DNA of 31,079 bases from Saccoglossus kowalevskii (lineage: Eukaryota > Hemichordata > Enteropneusta > Harrimaniidae). The translations under genes were made by a program, and so were the position numbers. The DNA lies in assembly GCF_000003605.2 (NCBI RefSeq), contig NW_003139211.1, positions 1 to 31,079 on the forward strand, written 5' to 3'. Numbering within the stretch: position 1 is the stretch's first letter; each line of letters opens with the position of its first letter. Positions 1 through 12,086 of the stretch are shown here, piece after piece. Under the pieces are notes generated by a model. It searched no databases. It saw only the letters and a list, made by a program, of their open reading frames with translations, and was not told where the DNA came from.

Positions 1-216
1 CCCTGCCCTCCAATTAGAATGCTATGTGCCTATTGTACTGGTGGCATCACACCCTGCGATCCAATTAGAATTCTATGTGCCTACTGTATTGGTGGCAACA
101 CACCCTGCCCTCCAATTAGAATTCTATGTGCCTATTGTACTGGTGGCAACACACCTTGCCCTCCAATTAGAATTCTATGTGCCTATTGTACTGGTGGCAT
201 CACACCCTGCGCTCCA

Positions 217-934
217 ATTAAATTCTATATGCCTATTGTACTGGTGGCAACACACCCTGCCCTCCAATTAAATTCTATGTGCCTTCTGTACTGGTGGCAT
301 CACACCCTGCCCTCCAATTATAATTCTATGTGCCTACTGTATTGGTGGCAACACACCCTGCCATCCAATTAGAATTCTATGTGCCTACTGTATTGGTGGC
401 AACACACCCTGCCCTCCAATTAGAATTTTATGTGCCTACTGTATTGGTGGCAACACACCCTGCCCTCCAATTAAATTCTATGTGCCTACTGTATTGGTGG
501 CAACACACCCTGCCCTCCAATTAAATTCTATGTGCCTATTGTACTGGTGGCATCACACCCTGCCCTCCAATTAGAATTCTATGTGCCTATTGTACTGGTG
601 GCATCACACCCTGCCCTCCAATTAAAATTCTATGTGCCTATTGTACTGGTGCCATCACACCCTGCCCTCCAATTAGAATTCTATGTGCCTATTGTACTGG
701 TGGCATCACACCCTGCGATCCAATTACAATTCTATGTGCCTATTGTACTGGTGGCATCACACCCTGCCTTCCAATTAGAATTATATGTGCCTACTGTATT
801 GGTGGCAACACACCCTGCCCTCCAATTAGAATTCGATGTGCCTATTGTTCTGGTGGCATCACACCCTGCCCTCCAATTAAATTACATGTGCCTATTGTAC
901 TGGTGGCATCACACCCTGCCCTCCAATTAAATTC
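217..934 (+). repeat. 50-bp units in adjacent doublets
   Basis: Six units here have lost one base in the AT-rich box (ATTAGAATT read as ATTAAATT), giving 50-bp units. They sit at 217-225, 267-275, 470-478, 520-528, 876-884 and 926-934, that is, as three pairs each spaced exactly 50 bp. A fourth pair is at 16672-16680 and 16722-16730, and single examples lie at 9282, 12342 and 20189. The lost base also removes the EcoRI site. Adjacent pairing suggests the short unit was duplicated with its neighbour. Confidence 0.75.
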
Positions 935-981
935 TATATGCCTATTGTACTGGTGTCATCAGACCCTGCCCTCCAATTAGA

Positions 982-1115
982 ATTCTATGTGCCTACTGTA
1001 TGGTGCAACACACCTGCCCTCCAATTAGAATTCTATGTGCTTATTGTACTGGTGGCATCACACCTGCCCTCCAATTAGAATTCTATGTGCTATTGTACTG
1101 GTGGCATCACACCCT
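982..1115 (+). repeat. Cluster of short units with several single-base losses
   Basis: Five single bases are missing within about 110 bp. Around 988-1015 the TATTGGTGG and ACACCCTG parts have lost three bases, at about 1063 the C-run is one shorter, and at about 1090 GTGCCTATT is read as GTGCTATT. Most losses shorten a run of identical bases, which fits either replication slippage or consensus errors in a long-read assembly. The unit spanning 1061-1113 has the same two losses as the one at 29663-29715. Confidence 0.7.
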
Positions 1116-2871
1116 GCCCTCCAATTAGAATTACATGTGCATATTGTACTGGTGGCATCACACCCTGCCCTCCAATTAGAATTCTATGTGCCTATTGTAC
1201 TGGTGGCAACACACCCTGCCCTCCAATTAGAATTCTATGTGCCTACTTTATTGGTGGCAACACACCCTGCCCTCCAATTAGAATTCTATGTGCCTATTGT
1301 ACTGGTGGCATCACACCCTGCCCTCCAATTAGAATTCTATGTGCCTATTGTACTGGTGGCATCACACCCTGCCCTCCAATTAGAATTCTATGTGCCTACT
1401 GTATTGGTGGCAACACACCCTGCCCTCCAATTAGAATTCTATGTGCCTATTGTACTGGTGGCATCACACCCTGCCCTCCAATTAGAATTACATGTGCCTA
1501 TTGTACTGGTGGCATCACACCCTGCTCTCCAATTAGAATTCGATGTGCCTACTGTATTGGTGGCAACACACCCTGCCCTCCAATTAGAATTCTATGTGCC
1601 TATTGTACTGGTGGCATCACACCCTGCCCTCCAATTAGAATTCTATGTGCCTATTGTACTGGTGGCATCACACCCTGCCCTCCAATTAGAATTACATGTG
1701 CCTATTGTACTGGTGGCAAAACACCCTGCCCTCCAATTAGAATTCTATGTGCCTATTGTACTGGTGGCATCACACCCTGCCCTCCAATTAGAATTCTATG
1801 TGCCTATTGTACTGGTGGCAACACACCCTGCCCTCCAATTAGAATTCTATGTGCCTATTGTACTGGTGGCATCACACCCTGCCCTCCAATTAGAATTCTA
1901 TGTGCCTATTGTACTGGTGGCATCACACCCTGCCCTCCAATTAGAATTCTATGTGCCTATTGTACTGGTGGCATCACACCCTGCCCTCCAATTAGAATTC
2001 TATGTGCCTACTGTATTGGTGGCAACACTCCATGCCTTCCAATTAGAATTCTATGTGCCTACTGTATTGGTGGCAACACACCCTGCCCTCCAATTAGAAT
2101 TCTATGTGCCTATTGTACTGGAGGCAACACACCCTGCCCTCCAATTAGAATTCTATGTGCCTATTGTACTGGTGGCAACACACCCTGCCCTCCAATTAGA
2201 ATTCTATGTGCCTATTGTACTGGTGGCAACACACCCTGCCCTCCAATTAGAATTCTATGTGCCTATTGTACTGGTGGCATCACACCCTGCCCTCCAATTA
2301 GAATTCTATGTGCCTATTGTACTGGTGGCATCACACCCTGCCCTCCAATTAGAATTCTATGTGCCTATTGTACTGGTGGCATCACACCCTGCCCTCCAAT
2401 TAGAATTCTATGTGCCTATTGTACTGGTGGCATCACACCCTGCCTTCCAATTAGAATTCTATGTGCCTATTGTACTGGTGGCATCACACCCTGCCCTCCA
2501 ATTATAATTCTATGTGCCTATTGTACTGGTGGCATCACACCCTGCCCTCCAATTAGAATTACATGTGCCTATTGTACTGGTGGCATCACACCCTGCCCTC
2601 CAATTAGAATTCTATGTGCCTATTGTACTGGTGGCAACACACCCTGCCCTCCAATTAGAATTCTATGTGCCTATTGTACTGGTGTCATCAGACCCTGCCC
2701 TCCAATTAGAATTCTATGTGCCTATTGTACTGGTGGCAACACACCCTGCCCTCCAATTAGAATTCTATGTGCCTATTGTACTGGTGGCAACACACCCTGC
2801 CCTCCAATTAGAATTCTATGTGCCTATTGTACTGGTGGCAACACACCCTGCCCTCCAATTAGAATTCTATG

Positions 2872-3120
2872 TGCCTATTGTACTGGTGGCAACACACCCT
2901 GCCCTCCAATTAGAATTATATGTGCCTATTGTACTGGTGGCAACACACCCTGCGATCCAATTAAAATTCTATGTGCCTATTGTACTGGTGGCATCACACC
3001 CTGCCCTCCAATTAGAATTCTATGTGCCTATTGTACTGATGGCATCACACCCTGCTCATCAATTAGAATTCTATGTGCCTATTGTACTGGTGGCATCACA
3101 CCCTGCCCTCCAATTAGAAT
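2872..3120 (+). repeat. Copy 1 of a 12-unit-spaced block (ATTATA / GCGATCC / CTGATGG)
   Basis: A distinctive series of variants occurs in fixed order. AGAATTATATG (2912) is followed by GCGATCC with an A-for-G change in the next AT box (2952-2966), then an ordinary unit, then ACTGATGG (about 3035), then a changed C-rich box at 3054-3060. The same order recurs 612 bp downstream (12 x 51) and again near 21.3 kb, so this is a duplicated multi-unit segment and not chance variation. Confidence 0.8.
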
Positions 3121-3483
3121 TCTATGTGCCTATTGTACTGGTGGCAACACACCCTGCCCTCCAATTAGAATTCTATGTGCCTATTGTACTGGTGGCATCA
3201 CACCCTGCTCTCCAATTAGAATTCTATGTGCCTATTGTACTGGTGGCAACACACCCTGCTCTCCAATTAGAATTCTATGTGCCTATTGTACTGGTGGCAA
3301 CACACCCTGCCCTCCAATTAGAATTCTATGTGCCTATTGTACTGGTGGCATCACACCCTGCCCTCCAATTAGAATTCTATGTGCCTATTGTACTGGTGGC
3401 ATCACACCCTGCCCTCCAATTAGAATTCTATGTGCCTATTGTACTGGTGGCATCACACCCTGCCCTCCAATTAGAATTCTATG

Positions 3484-3732
3484 TGCCTATTGTACTGGTG
3501 GCAACACACCCTGCCCTCCAATTAGAATTATATGTGCCTATTGTACTGGTGGCAACACACCCTGCGATCCAATTAAAATTCTATGTGCCTATTGTACTGG
3601 TGGCATCACACCCTGCCCTCCAATTAGAATTCTATGTGCCTATTGTACTGATGGCATCACACCCTGCTCTTCAATTAGAATTCTATGTGCCTATTGTACT
3701 GGTGGCATCACACCCTGCCCTCAAATTAGAAT
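3484..3732 (+). repeat. Copy 2 of the 12-unit-spaced block
   Basis: This repeats the variant order of the block starting at 2872, exactly 612 bp later. It differs in the changed C-rich box, which here reads CTGCTCTTC near 3665 (the first copy has CTGCTCATC). It shares that form with the copy near 21.3 kb, so copies 2 and 3 are closer to each other at this site. Confidence 0.8.
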
Positions 3733-5329
3733 TCTATGTGCCTATTGTACTGGTGGCATCACACCCTGCCCTCCAATTAGAATTCTATGTGCCTACTGTA
3801 TTGGTGGCAACACACCATGCTTTCCAATTAGAATTCTATGTGCCTATTGTATTGGTGGCAACACACCCTGCCCTCCAATTAGAATTTTATGTGCCTACTG
3901 TATTGGTGGCAACACACCTTGCCCTCCAATTAGAATTATATGTGCTTATTGTATTGGTGGCAACACTCCCTGCCCTCCAATTAGAATTGTATGTGCCTAC
4001 TGTATTGGTGGCAACACACCCTGCCCTCCAATTAGAATTGTATGTGCTTATTGTACTGGTGGCATCACACCCTGCGATCCAATTAGAATTCTATGTGCCT
4101 ATTGTACTGGTGGCATCACACCCTGCCCTCCAATTAGAATTATATGTGCCTATTGTACTGGTGGCATCACACCCTGCCCTCCAATTAGAATTTTATGTGC
4201 CTATTGTACTGGTGGCATCACACCCTGCCCTCCAATTAGAATTATATGTGCCTATTGTACTGGTGGCATCACACCCTGCGATCCAATTAGAAATCTATGT
4301 GCCTATTGTACTGGTGGCATCACACCCTGCCTTCCAATTAGAATTCTATGTGCCTACTGTATTGGTGGCAACACTTCATGCCTTCCAATTAGAATTCTAT
4401 GTGCCTACTGTATTGGTGGCAACACACCCTGCCATCCAATTAGAATTCTATGTGCCTACTGTATTGGTGGCAACACACCCTGCCCTCCAATTAGAATTCT
4501 ATGTGCCTATTGTACTGGTGGCATCACACCCTGCCGTCCAATTAGAATTCTATGTGCCTATTGTACTGGTGGCATCACACCCTGCCCTCCAATTAGAATT
4601 CTATGTGCCTATTGTACTGGTGGCATCACACCCTGCGATCCAATTAGAATTCTATGTGCCTATTGTACTGGTGGCATCACACCCTGCCCTCCAATTAGAA
4701 TTATATGTGCCTATTGTGTTGGTGGCAACACATCCTGCCCTCCAATTAGAATTCTATGTTCCTACTGTATTGGTGGCAACACACCCTGCCCTCCAATTAG
4801 AAGTCTATGTGCCTACTGTATTGGTGGCAACACACCCTGCCCTCCAATTAGAATTATATGTGCCTATTGTATTGGTGGCAACACACCCTGCCCTCCAATT
4901 AGAATTTTATGTGCCTACTGTATTGGTGGCAACACACCCTGCCCTCCAATTAGAAGTCTATGTGCCTACTGTATTGGTGGCAACACACCCTTCCCTCCAA
5001 TTAGAATTCTATGTGCCTATTGTATTGGTGGCAACACACCCTGCCCTCCAATTAGAATTCTATGTGCCTACTGTATTGGTGGCAACACACCCTGCCCTCC
5101 AATTAGAATTCTATGTGCCTATTGTACTGGTGGCAACACATCCTGCCTTCCAATTAGAATTATATGTGCCTATTGTATTGGTGGCAACACACCCTGCCCT
5201 CCAATTAGAATTCTATGTGCCTATTGTATTGGTGGCAACACACCCTGCCCTCCAATTAGAATTGCATGTGCCTATTGTACTGGCGGCATCACACCCTGCC
5301 CTCCAATTAGAATTCTATGTGCCTATTGT

Positions 5330-5420
5330 ACTGGTGTCATCAGACCCTGCCCTCCAATTAGAATTCTATGTGCCTATTGTACTGGTGGCAACACAACCTG
5401 CCCTCCAATTAGATTTCTAT
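5330..5420 (+). repeat. GTCATCAGACC-to-AGATTT variant cassette, copy 1
   Basis: A unit with GTGTCATCAGACC (changes at unit positions 44 and 50) is followed by a T33 C38 A47 unit with ACACAACC and then by an AT box reading ATTAGATTTC. The same order is found near 17817, 22718, 23176 and 26288. The number of ordinary A47 units in between varies from one to three, which points to expansion and contraction inside a common ancestral block. Confidence 0.7.
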
Positions 5421-5611
5421 GTGCCTATTGTTCTGGTGGCAACACACCCTGCCCTCCAATTAGAATTCTATGTGCCTATTGTACTGGTGGCATCACACCC
5501 TGCCCTCCAATTAGAATTCTATGTGCCAATTGTACTGGTGGCAACACACCCTGCCCTCCAATTAGAATTCTATGTGCCTATTGTAATGGTGTCATCAGAC
5601 CCTGCCCTCCA

Positions 5612-5968
5612 ATTAGAATTCTATGTGCCTATTGTACTGGTGGCAACACACCCTACCCTCCAATTAGAATTCTATGTGCCTATTGTACTGGTGGCATCAC
5701 ACCCTGCCCTCCAATTAGAATTCTATGTGCCTATTGTACTGGTGGCAACACACCCTGCCCTCCAATTAGAATTCTATGTGCCTATTGTACTGGTGTCATC
5801 AGACCCTGGCCTGCAATTAGAATTCTATGTGCCTATTGTACTGGTGGCAACACACCCTGCCCTCCAATTAGAATTCAATGTGCCTATTGTACTGGTGGCA
5901 TCACACCCTGCCCTCCAAATAGAATTCTATGTGCCTATTGTACTGGTGGCATCACACCCTGCGATCCA
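5612..5968 (+). repeat. Long-range duplicated block, copy 1 (CTACCC / CCTGGCCTGC / CCAAATAG)
   Basis: Seven units carry three rare marks: CCCTACCCTC at 5651, ACCCTGGCCTGC at about 5803, and CCTCCAAATAG at about 5912. All three recur at a constant offset of 6118 bp in the 11730-12086 block. A constant offset across three independent rare marks shows the blocks are copies of each other without internal indels. Confidence 0.85.
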
Positions 5969-6270
5969 ATTAGAATTCTATGTGCCTATTGTACTGGTGC
6001 ATCACACCCTGCCCTCCAATTAGAATTATATGTGCCTATTGTATTGGTGGCAACACACCCTGCCCTCCAATTAGAATTCTATGTGCCTATTGTACTGATG
6101 GCAACACACCCTGCCCTCCAATTAGAATTCTATGTGCCTATTGTACTGGTGGCAACACACCCTGCCCTCCAATTAGAATTATATGTGCCTATTGTACTGG
6201 TGGCATCACACCCTGCCCTCCAATTAGAATTCTATGTGCCTACTGTATTGGTGGCATCACACCCTGCCCT

Positions 6271-6548
6271 CCAGTTAGAAGTCTATGTGCCTACTGTGTT
6301 GGTGGCAACACACCCTGCCCTCCAATTAGAATTCTATGTGCCTATTGTATTGGTGGCAACAGACCCTGCCCTCCAATTAGAATTCTATGTGCCTACTGTA
6401 TTGGTGGCAACACACCCTGCCCTCCAATTAGAATTCTATGTGCCTATTGTACTGGTGGCAACACACCCTGCCCTCCAATTAGAATTCTATGTGCCTATTG
6501 TACTGGTGGCATCACACCCTGCCCTCCAATTAGAATTCTATGTGCCTA
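6271..6548 (+). repeat. 9-unit duplication, copy 1
   Basis: Starting at the rare CCAGTTAGAAGTC, followed by TGTGTTGGTGG and a CAACAGACC unit, 278 bp are identical to 6730-7007. The offset is 459 bp, exactly 9 units. Identity breaks at 6549/7008 (C33 versus T33). This is the clearest local block duplication in the window. Confidence 0.9.
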
Positions 6549-6729
6549 CTGTATTGGTGGCATCACACCCTGCCCTCCAATTAGAATTCTATGTGCCTAC
6601 TGTATTGGTGGCAACACACCCTGCCCTCCAATTAGAATTCTATGTGCCTATTGTACTAGTGGCATCACACCCTGCCCTCCAATTAGAATTCTATGTGCCT
6701 ACTGTATTGGTGGCAACACACCCTGCCCT

Positions 6730-7007
6730 CCAGTTAGAAGTCTATGTGCCTACTGTGTTGGTGGCAACACACCCTGCCCTCCAATTAGAATTCTATGTGC
6801 CTATTGTATTGGTGGCAACAGACCCTGCCCTCCAATTAGAATTCTATGTGCCTACTGTATTGGTGGCAACACACCCTGCCCTCCAATTAGAATTCTATGT
6901 GCCTATTGTACTGGTGGCAACACACCCTGCCCTCCAATTAGAATTCTATGTGCCTATTGTACTGGTGGCATCACACCCTGCCCTCCAATTAGAATTCTAT
7001 GTGCCTA
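6730..7007 (+). repeat. 9-unit duplication, copy 2
   Basis: This is identical over 278 bp to 6271-6548, including the four rare marks CAGTT, GAAGTC, TGTGTTGG and CAACAGACC. The sequence just upstream differs (T47 in copy 1, A47 in copy 2), so the copied tract begins near the CAGTT mark or has since been altered by conversion. Confidence 0.9.
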
Positions 7008-7917
7008 TTGTACTGGTGGCATCACACCCTGCCCTCCAATTAGAATTCTATATGCCTATTGTACTGGTGTCATCACACCCTGCCCTCCAATTAGAATTCT
7101 ATGTGCCTATTGTACTGGTGTCATCACACCCTGCCCTCCAATTACATTTCTATGTGCCTATTGTACTGGTGGCAACACACCCTGCCCTCCAATTAAAATT
7201 CTATGTGCCTATTGTACTGGTGGCATCACACCCTGCCCTCCAATTAAAATTCTATGTGCCTATTGTACTGGTGGCAACACACCCTGCCCTCCAATTAGAA
7301 TTCTATGTGCCTATTGTACTGGTGTCATCAGACCCTGCCCTCCAATTAGAATTCTATGTGCCTATTGTACTGGTGGCATCACACCCTGCCCTCCAATTAG
7401 AATTATATGTGCCTATTGTATTGGTGGCAACACACCCTGCCCTCCAATTAGAATTCTATGTGCCTACTGTATTGGTGGCATCACACCCTGCCCTCCAATT
7501 AGAATTACATGTGCCTATTGTACTGGTGGCATCACACCCTGCCCTCCAATTAGAATTCTATGTGCCTATTGTACTGGTGGAAACACACCCTGCCCTCCAA
7601 TTAGAATTCTATGTGCCTATTGTACTGGGTGGCATCACACCCTGCCCTCCAATTAGAATTCTATGTGCCTTTTGTACTGGTGGCATCACACCCTGCCCTC
7701 CAATTAGAATTCTATGTGCCTACTGTATTGGTGGCAACACACCATGCCTTCCAATTAGAATTCTATGTGCCTACTGTATTGGTGGCAACACACCCTGCCC
7801 TCCAATTAGAATTCTATGTGCCTACTGTATTGGTGGCAACACACCCTGCCCTCCAATTAGAATTATATGTGCCTACTGTATTGGTGGCAACACACCCTGC
7901 CCTCCAATTAGAATTTA

Positions 7918-7930
7918 ATGTGCCTACTGT
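7918..7930 (+). repeat. Unit with altered palindrome (AATTTAATG)
   Basis: The usual AATTCTATG is AATTTAATG here, with no change in length. The change destroys the EcoRI site and palindrome and introduces an in-frame TAA into one of the otherwise open frames. It is an isolated two-base substitution. Confidence 0.6.
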
Positions 7931-8580
7931 ATTGGTGGCAACACACCCTGCCCTCCAATTAGAATTCTATGTGCCTATTGTAATGGTGGCATCACACCCA
8001 GCCCTCCAATTAGAATTCTATGTGCCTATTGTACTGGTGGCATCACACCCTGCCCTCCAATTAGAATTCTATGTGCCTATTGTACTGGTGGCATCACACC
8101 CTGCCCTCCAATTATAATTCTATGTGCCTATTGTACTGGTGGCAACACACCCTGCCCTCCAATTAGAATTCTATGTGCCTACTGTACTGGTGGCATCACA
8201 CCCTGCCCTCCAATTAGAATTCTATGTGCCTACTGTATTGGTGGCATCACACCCTGCCCTCCAATTAGAATTCTATGTGCCTACTGTATTGGTGGCATCA
8301 CACCCTGCCCTCCTATTATAATTCTATGTGCCTATTGTACTGGTGGCAACACACCCTGCCCTCCAATTAGAATTCTATGTGCCTATTGTACTGGTGGCAT
8401 CACACCCTGCCCCCCAATTAGAATTATATGTGCCTACTGTATTGGTGGCATCACACCCTGCCCTCCAATTAGAATTCTATGTGCCTACTGTATTGGTGGC
8501 AACACACCCTGCCCTCCAATTAGAATTCTATGTGCCTATTGTACTGGTGGCATCACACCCTGCCCTCCAATTAGAATTCT

Positions 8581-8788
8581 ATGTGCCTACTGTATTGGTG
8601 GCAACACACCATGCCCTCCAATTAGAATTCTATGTGCCTACTGTATTGGTGGCAACACACCCTGCCCTCCAATTAGAATTCTATGTGCCTACTGTATTGG
8701 TGGCAACACACCCTGCCCTCCAATTAGAATTCTATGTGCCTACTGTATTGGTGGCAACACACCCTGCCCTCCAATTAGAATTCTATGT
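8581..8788 (+). repeat. Run of type B units
   Basis: Four consecutive units carry the alternative allele set C33, T38, A47 (the TACTGTATTGGTGGCAAC form). One of them has an extra C-to-A change in the C-rich box near 8611. This is a good reference for the second unit type. Similar type B runs lie near 9720-9850 and 16440-16670. Confidence 0.8.
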
Positions 8789-8851
8789 GCCTATTGTACT
8801 GGTGGCATCACACCCTGCCGTCCAATTAAAATTCTATGTGCCTATTGTACT

Positions 8852-9125
8852 GGTGGCATCACACCCTGCGATCCAATTAAAATTCTATGTGCCTATTGTA
8901 CTGGTGGCATCACACCATGCGATCCAATTAAAATTTTATGTGCCTATTGTACTGGTGGCATCACACCCTGCCCTCCAATTACAATTATATGTGCCTATTG
9001 TATTGGTGGCAACACACCCTGCCCTCCAATTAGAATTCTATGTGCCTACTGTATTGTTGGCAACACACCCTGCCCCCCAATTAGAATTCTATGTGCCTAT
9101 TGTACTAGTGGCATCACACCCTGCA
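8852..9125 (+). repeat. GCGATCC - ATTATA - T38 A47 - ACTAGTGG cassette, copy 1
   Basis: The order is two units with GCGATCC (about 8868 and 8919), an ATTATA AT box (about 8982), a TATTGTATTGG A47 unit, a C33 T38 A47 unit, and then a unit with GTACTAGTGG (about 9105). The same order is seen near 24.2, 26.7 and 29.9 kb. Partial versions lie near 5.95, 16.25 and 22.5 kb. This copy differs by A-for-G changes after the GCGATCC boxes. Confidence 0.72.
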
Positions 9126-9180
9126 CTCCAATAACAATTCTATGTGCCTACTGTATTGGTGGCAACACACCCTGCCCTCC

Positions 9181-9292
9181 AATTAAAATCTATGTGCCTA
9201 CTGTATTGGTGGCAACACACCCTGCCCTCCATTAAAATCTATGTGCCTATTGTATTGGTGGCAACACACCCCTGCACTCCAATTAAATTCTA
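9181..9292 (+). repeat. Cluster of indel-bearing units
   Basis: Three successive AT boxes are shortened: AATTAAAATCTATG at 9181, CATTAAAATCTATG at about 9229, and AATTAAATTC at 9281. There is also an extra C at about 9271. The next C-rich box reads CCTGCACTCC. Four bases are lost and one gained in about 110 bp, against almost none in the surrounding 8 kb. Confidence 0.7.
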
Positions 9293-11640
9293 TGTGCCTA
9301 CTGTATTGGTGGCAACACACCCTGCCCTCCAATTAGAATTATATGTGCCTATTGTACTGGTGGCAACACACCCTGCCCTCCAATTAGAATTCTATGTGCC
9401 TATTGTACTGGTGGCATCACACCCTGCCCTCCAATTAGAATTCTATGTGCCTACTGTATTGGTGGCATCACACCCTGCCCTCCAATTAGAATTCTATGTG
9501 CCTACTGTATTGGTGGCAACACACCCTGCCCTCCAATTAGAATTCTATATGCCTATTGTACTGGTGGCATCACACCCTGCCCTCCAATTAGAATTCTATG
9601 TGCCTACTGTATTGGTGGCAACACTCCATGCCTTCCAATTAGAATTCTATGTGCCTACTGTATTGGTGGCAACACACCCTGCCATCCAATTAGAATTCTA
9701 TGTGCCTACTGTATTGGAGGCAACACACCCTGCCCTCCAATTAGAATTCTATGTGCCTACTGTATTGGTGGCAACACACCCTGCCCTCCAATTAGAATTC
9801 TATGTGCCTACTGTATTGGTGGCAACACACCCTGCCCTCCAATTAGAATTCTATGTGCCTATTGTACTGGTGGCATCACACCCTGCCCTCCAATTAGAAT
9901 TCTATGTGCCTATTGTACTGGTGGCATCACACCCTGCCCTCCAATTAGAATTCTATGTGCCTATTGTACTGGTGGCAACACACCCTGCCCTCCAATTAGA
10001 ATTCTATGTGCCTATTGTATTGTTGGCAACACTCCATGCCTTCCAATTAGAATTCTATGTGCCTACTGTATTGGTGGCAACACACCCTGCCCTCCAATTA
10101 GAATTCTATGTGCCTATTGTATTGGTGGCAACACACCCTGCCCTCCAATTAGAATTCTATGTGCCTATTGTACTGGTGGCAACACACCCTGCCCTCCAAT
10201 TAGAATTCTATATGCCTATTGTACTGGTGGCATCACACCCTGCCCTCCAATTAGAATTCTATGTGCCTATTGTACTGGTGGCATCACACCCTGCCCTCCA
10301 ATTAGAATTCTATGTGCCTATTGTCCTGGTCGCATCACACCCTGCCCTCCAATTAGAATTCTATGTGCCTATTGTACTGGTGGCATCACACCCTGCCCTC
10401 CAATTAGAATTATATGTGCCTACTGTATTGGTGGCCACACCCCCTGCCCTCCAATTAGAATTCTATGTGCCTACTGTATTGGTGGCAACACACCCTGCCA
10501 TCCAATTAGAATTCTATGTGCCTATTGTACTGGTGGCATCACACCCTGCCCTCCAATTAGAATTCTATGTGCCTATTGTACTGGTGGCATCACACCCTGC
10601 CCTCCAATTAGAATTCTATGTGCCTACTGTATTGGTGGCAACACACCCTGCCCTCCAATTAGAATTCTATGTGCCTATTGTATTGGTGGCATCACACCCT
10701 GCCCTCCAATTAGAATTCTATGTGCCTATTGTACTGGTGGCATCACACCCTGCCCTCCAATTAGAATTCTATGTGCCTATTGTATTGGTGGCAACACACC
10801 CTGCCCTCCAATTAGAATTCTATGTGCCTACTGTATTGGTGGCATCACACCCTGCCCTCCAATTATAATTCTATGTGCCTATTGTACTGGTGGCAACACA
10901 CCCTGCCCTCCAATTAAAATTCTATGTGCCTACTGTACTGGTGGCATCACACCCTGCCCTCCAATTAGAATTCTATGTGCCTACTGTACTGGTGGCATCA
11001 CACCCTGCCCTCCAATTAGAATTCTATGTGCCTACTGTACTGGTGGCATCACACCCTGCCCTCCAATTAGAATTCTATGTGCCTACTGTATTGGTGGCAT
11101 CACACCCTGCCCTCCAATTAGAATTCTATGTGCCTACTGTATTGGTGGCATCACACCCTGCCCTCCTATTATAATTCTATGTGCCTATTGTACTGGTGGC
11201 AACACACCCTGCCCTCCAATTAGATTTCTATGTGCCTATTGTACTGGTGGCATCACACCCTGCCCTCCAATTAGAATTATATGTGCCTACTGTATTGGTG
11301 GCATCACACCCTGCCCTCCAATTAGAATTCTATGTGCCTACTGTATTGGTGGCAACACACCCTGCCCTCGAATTAGAATTCTATGTGCCTATTGTACTGA
11401 TGGCATCACACCCTGCCCTCCAATTAGAATTCTATGTGCCTATTGTACTGGTGGCAACACACCCTGCCCTCCAATTAGAATTCTATGTGCCTATTGTACT
11501 GGTGGCAACACACCCTGCCCTCCAATTAGAATTCAATGTGCCTATTGTACTGTTGTCATCAGACCCTGCCCTCCAAGTAGAATTCTATGTGCCTATTGTA
11601 CTGGTGGCAACACACCCTGCCCTCCAGTTAGAATTCTATG

Positions 11641-11672
11641 TGCCTATTGTTCTGGAGAACAACACACCCTGC
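11641..11672 (+). repeat. Unit with CTGGAGAACAAC rearrangement
   Basis: The normal CTGGTGGCAAC is CTGGAGAACAAC here, a net gain of one base with nearby substitutions, preceded by TGTTCTGG. It is the only occurrence of this form in the window. Confidence 0.6.
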
Positions 11673-11729
11673 CCTCCAATTAGAATTCTATGTGCCTATT
11701 GTACTGGAGGCATCATACCCTGCCCTCCA

Positions 11730-12086
11730 ATTAGAATTCTATGTGCCTATTGTACTGGTGGCAACACACCCTACCCTCCAATTAGAATTCTATGTGCCTA
11801 TTGTACTGGTGGCATCACACCCTGCCCTCCAATTAGAATTCTATGTGCCTATTGTACTGGTGGCAACACACCCTGCCCTCCAATTAGAATTCTATGTGCC
11901 TATTGTACTGGTGTCATCAGACCCTGGCCTGCAATTAGAATTCTATGTGCCTATTGTACTGGTGGCAACACACCCTGCCCTCCAATTAGAATTCTATGTG
12001 CCTATTGTACTGGTGGCAACACACCCTGCCCTCCAAATAGAATTCTATGTGCCTATTGTACTGGTGGCATCACACCCTGCCCTCCA
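11730..12086 (+). repeat. Long-range duplicated block, copy 2
   Basis: The marks CCCTACCCTC (11769), ACCCTGGCCTGC (11921) and CCTCCAAATAG (12030) match those of the 5.6 kb block at the same 6118-bp offset. I see only about two differences in about 357 bp: near 5877/11995, and the T47/A47 state near 5901/12019. The offset is 120 units minus 2 bp, as expected from the indels in between. Confidence 0.85.

Noticed and set aside
1085-7918. Protein-coding gene for a 2277-residue cysteine- and proline-rich repeat protein
   Set aside because: The frame is open only because the 51-bp unit lacks stops in that phase. It passes through frame-shifting indels into a different peptide repeat, it has no non-repeat start or end domain, and changes are not biased to silent sites.
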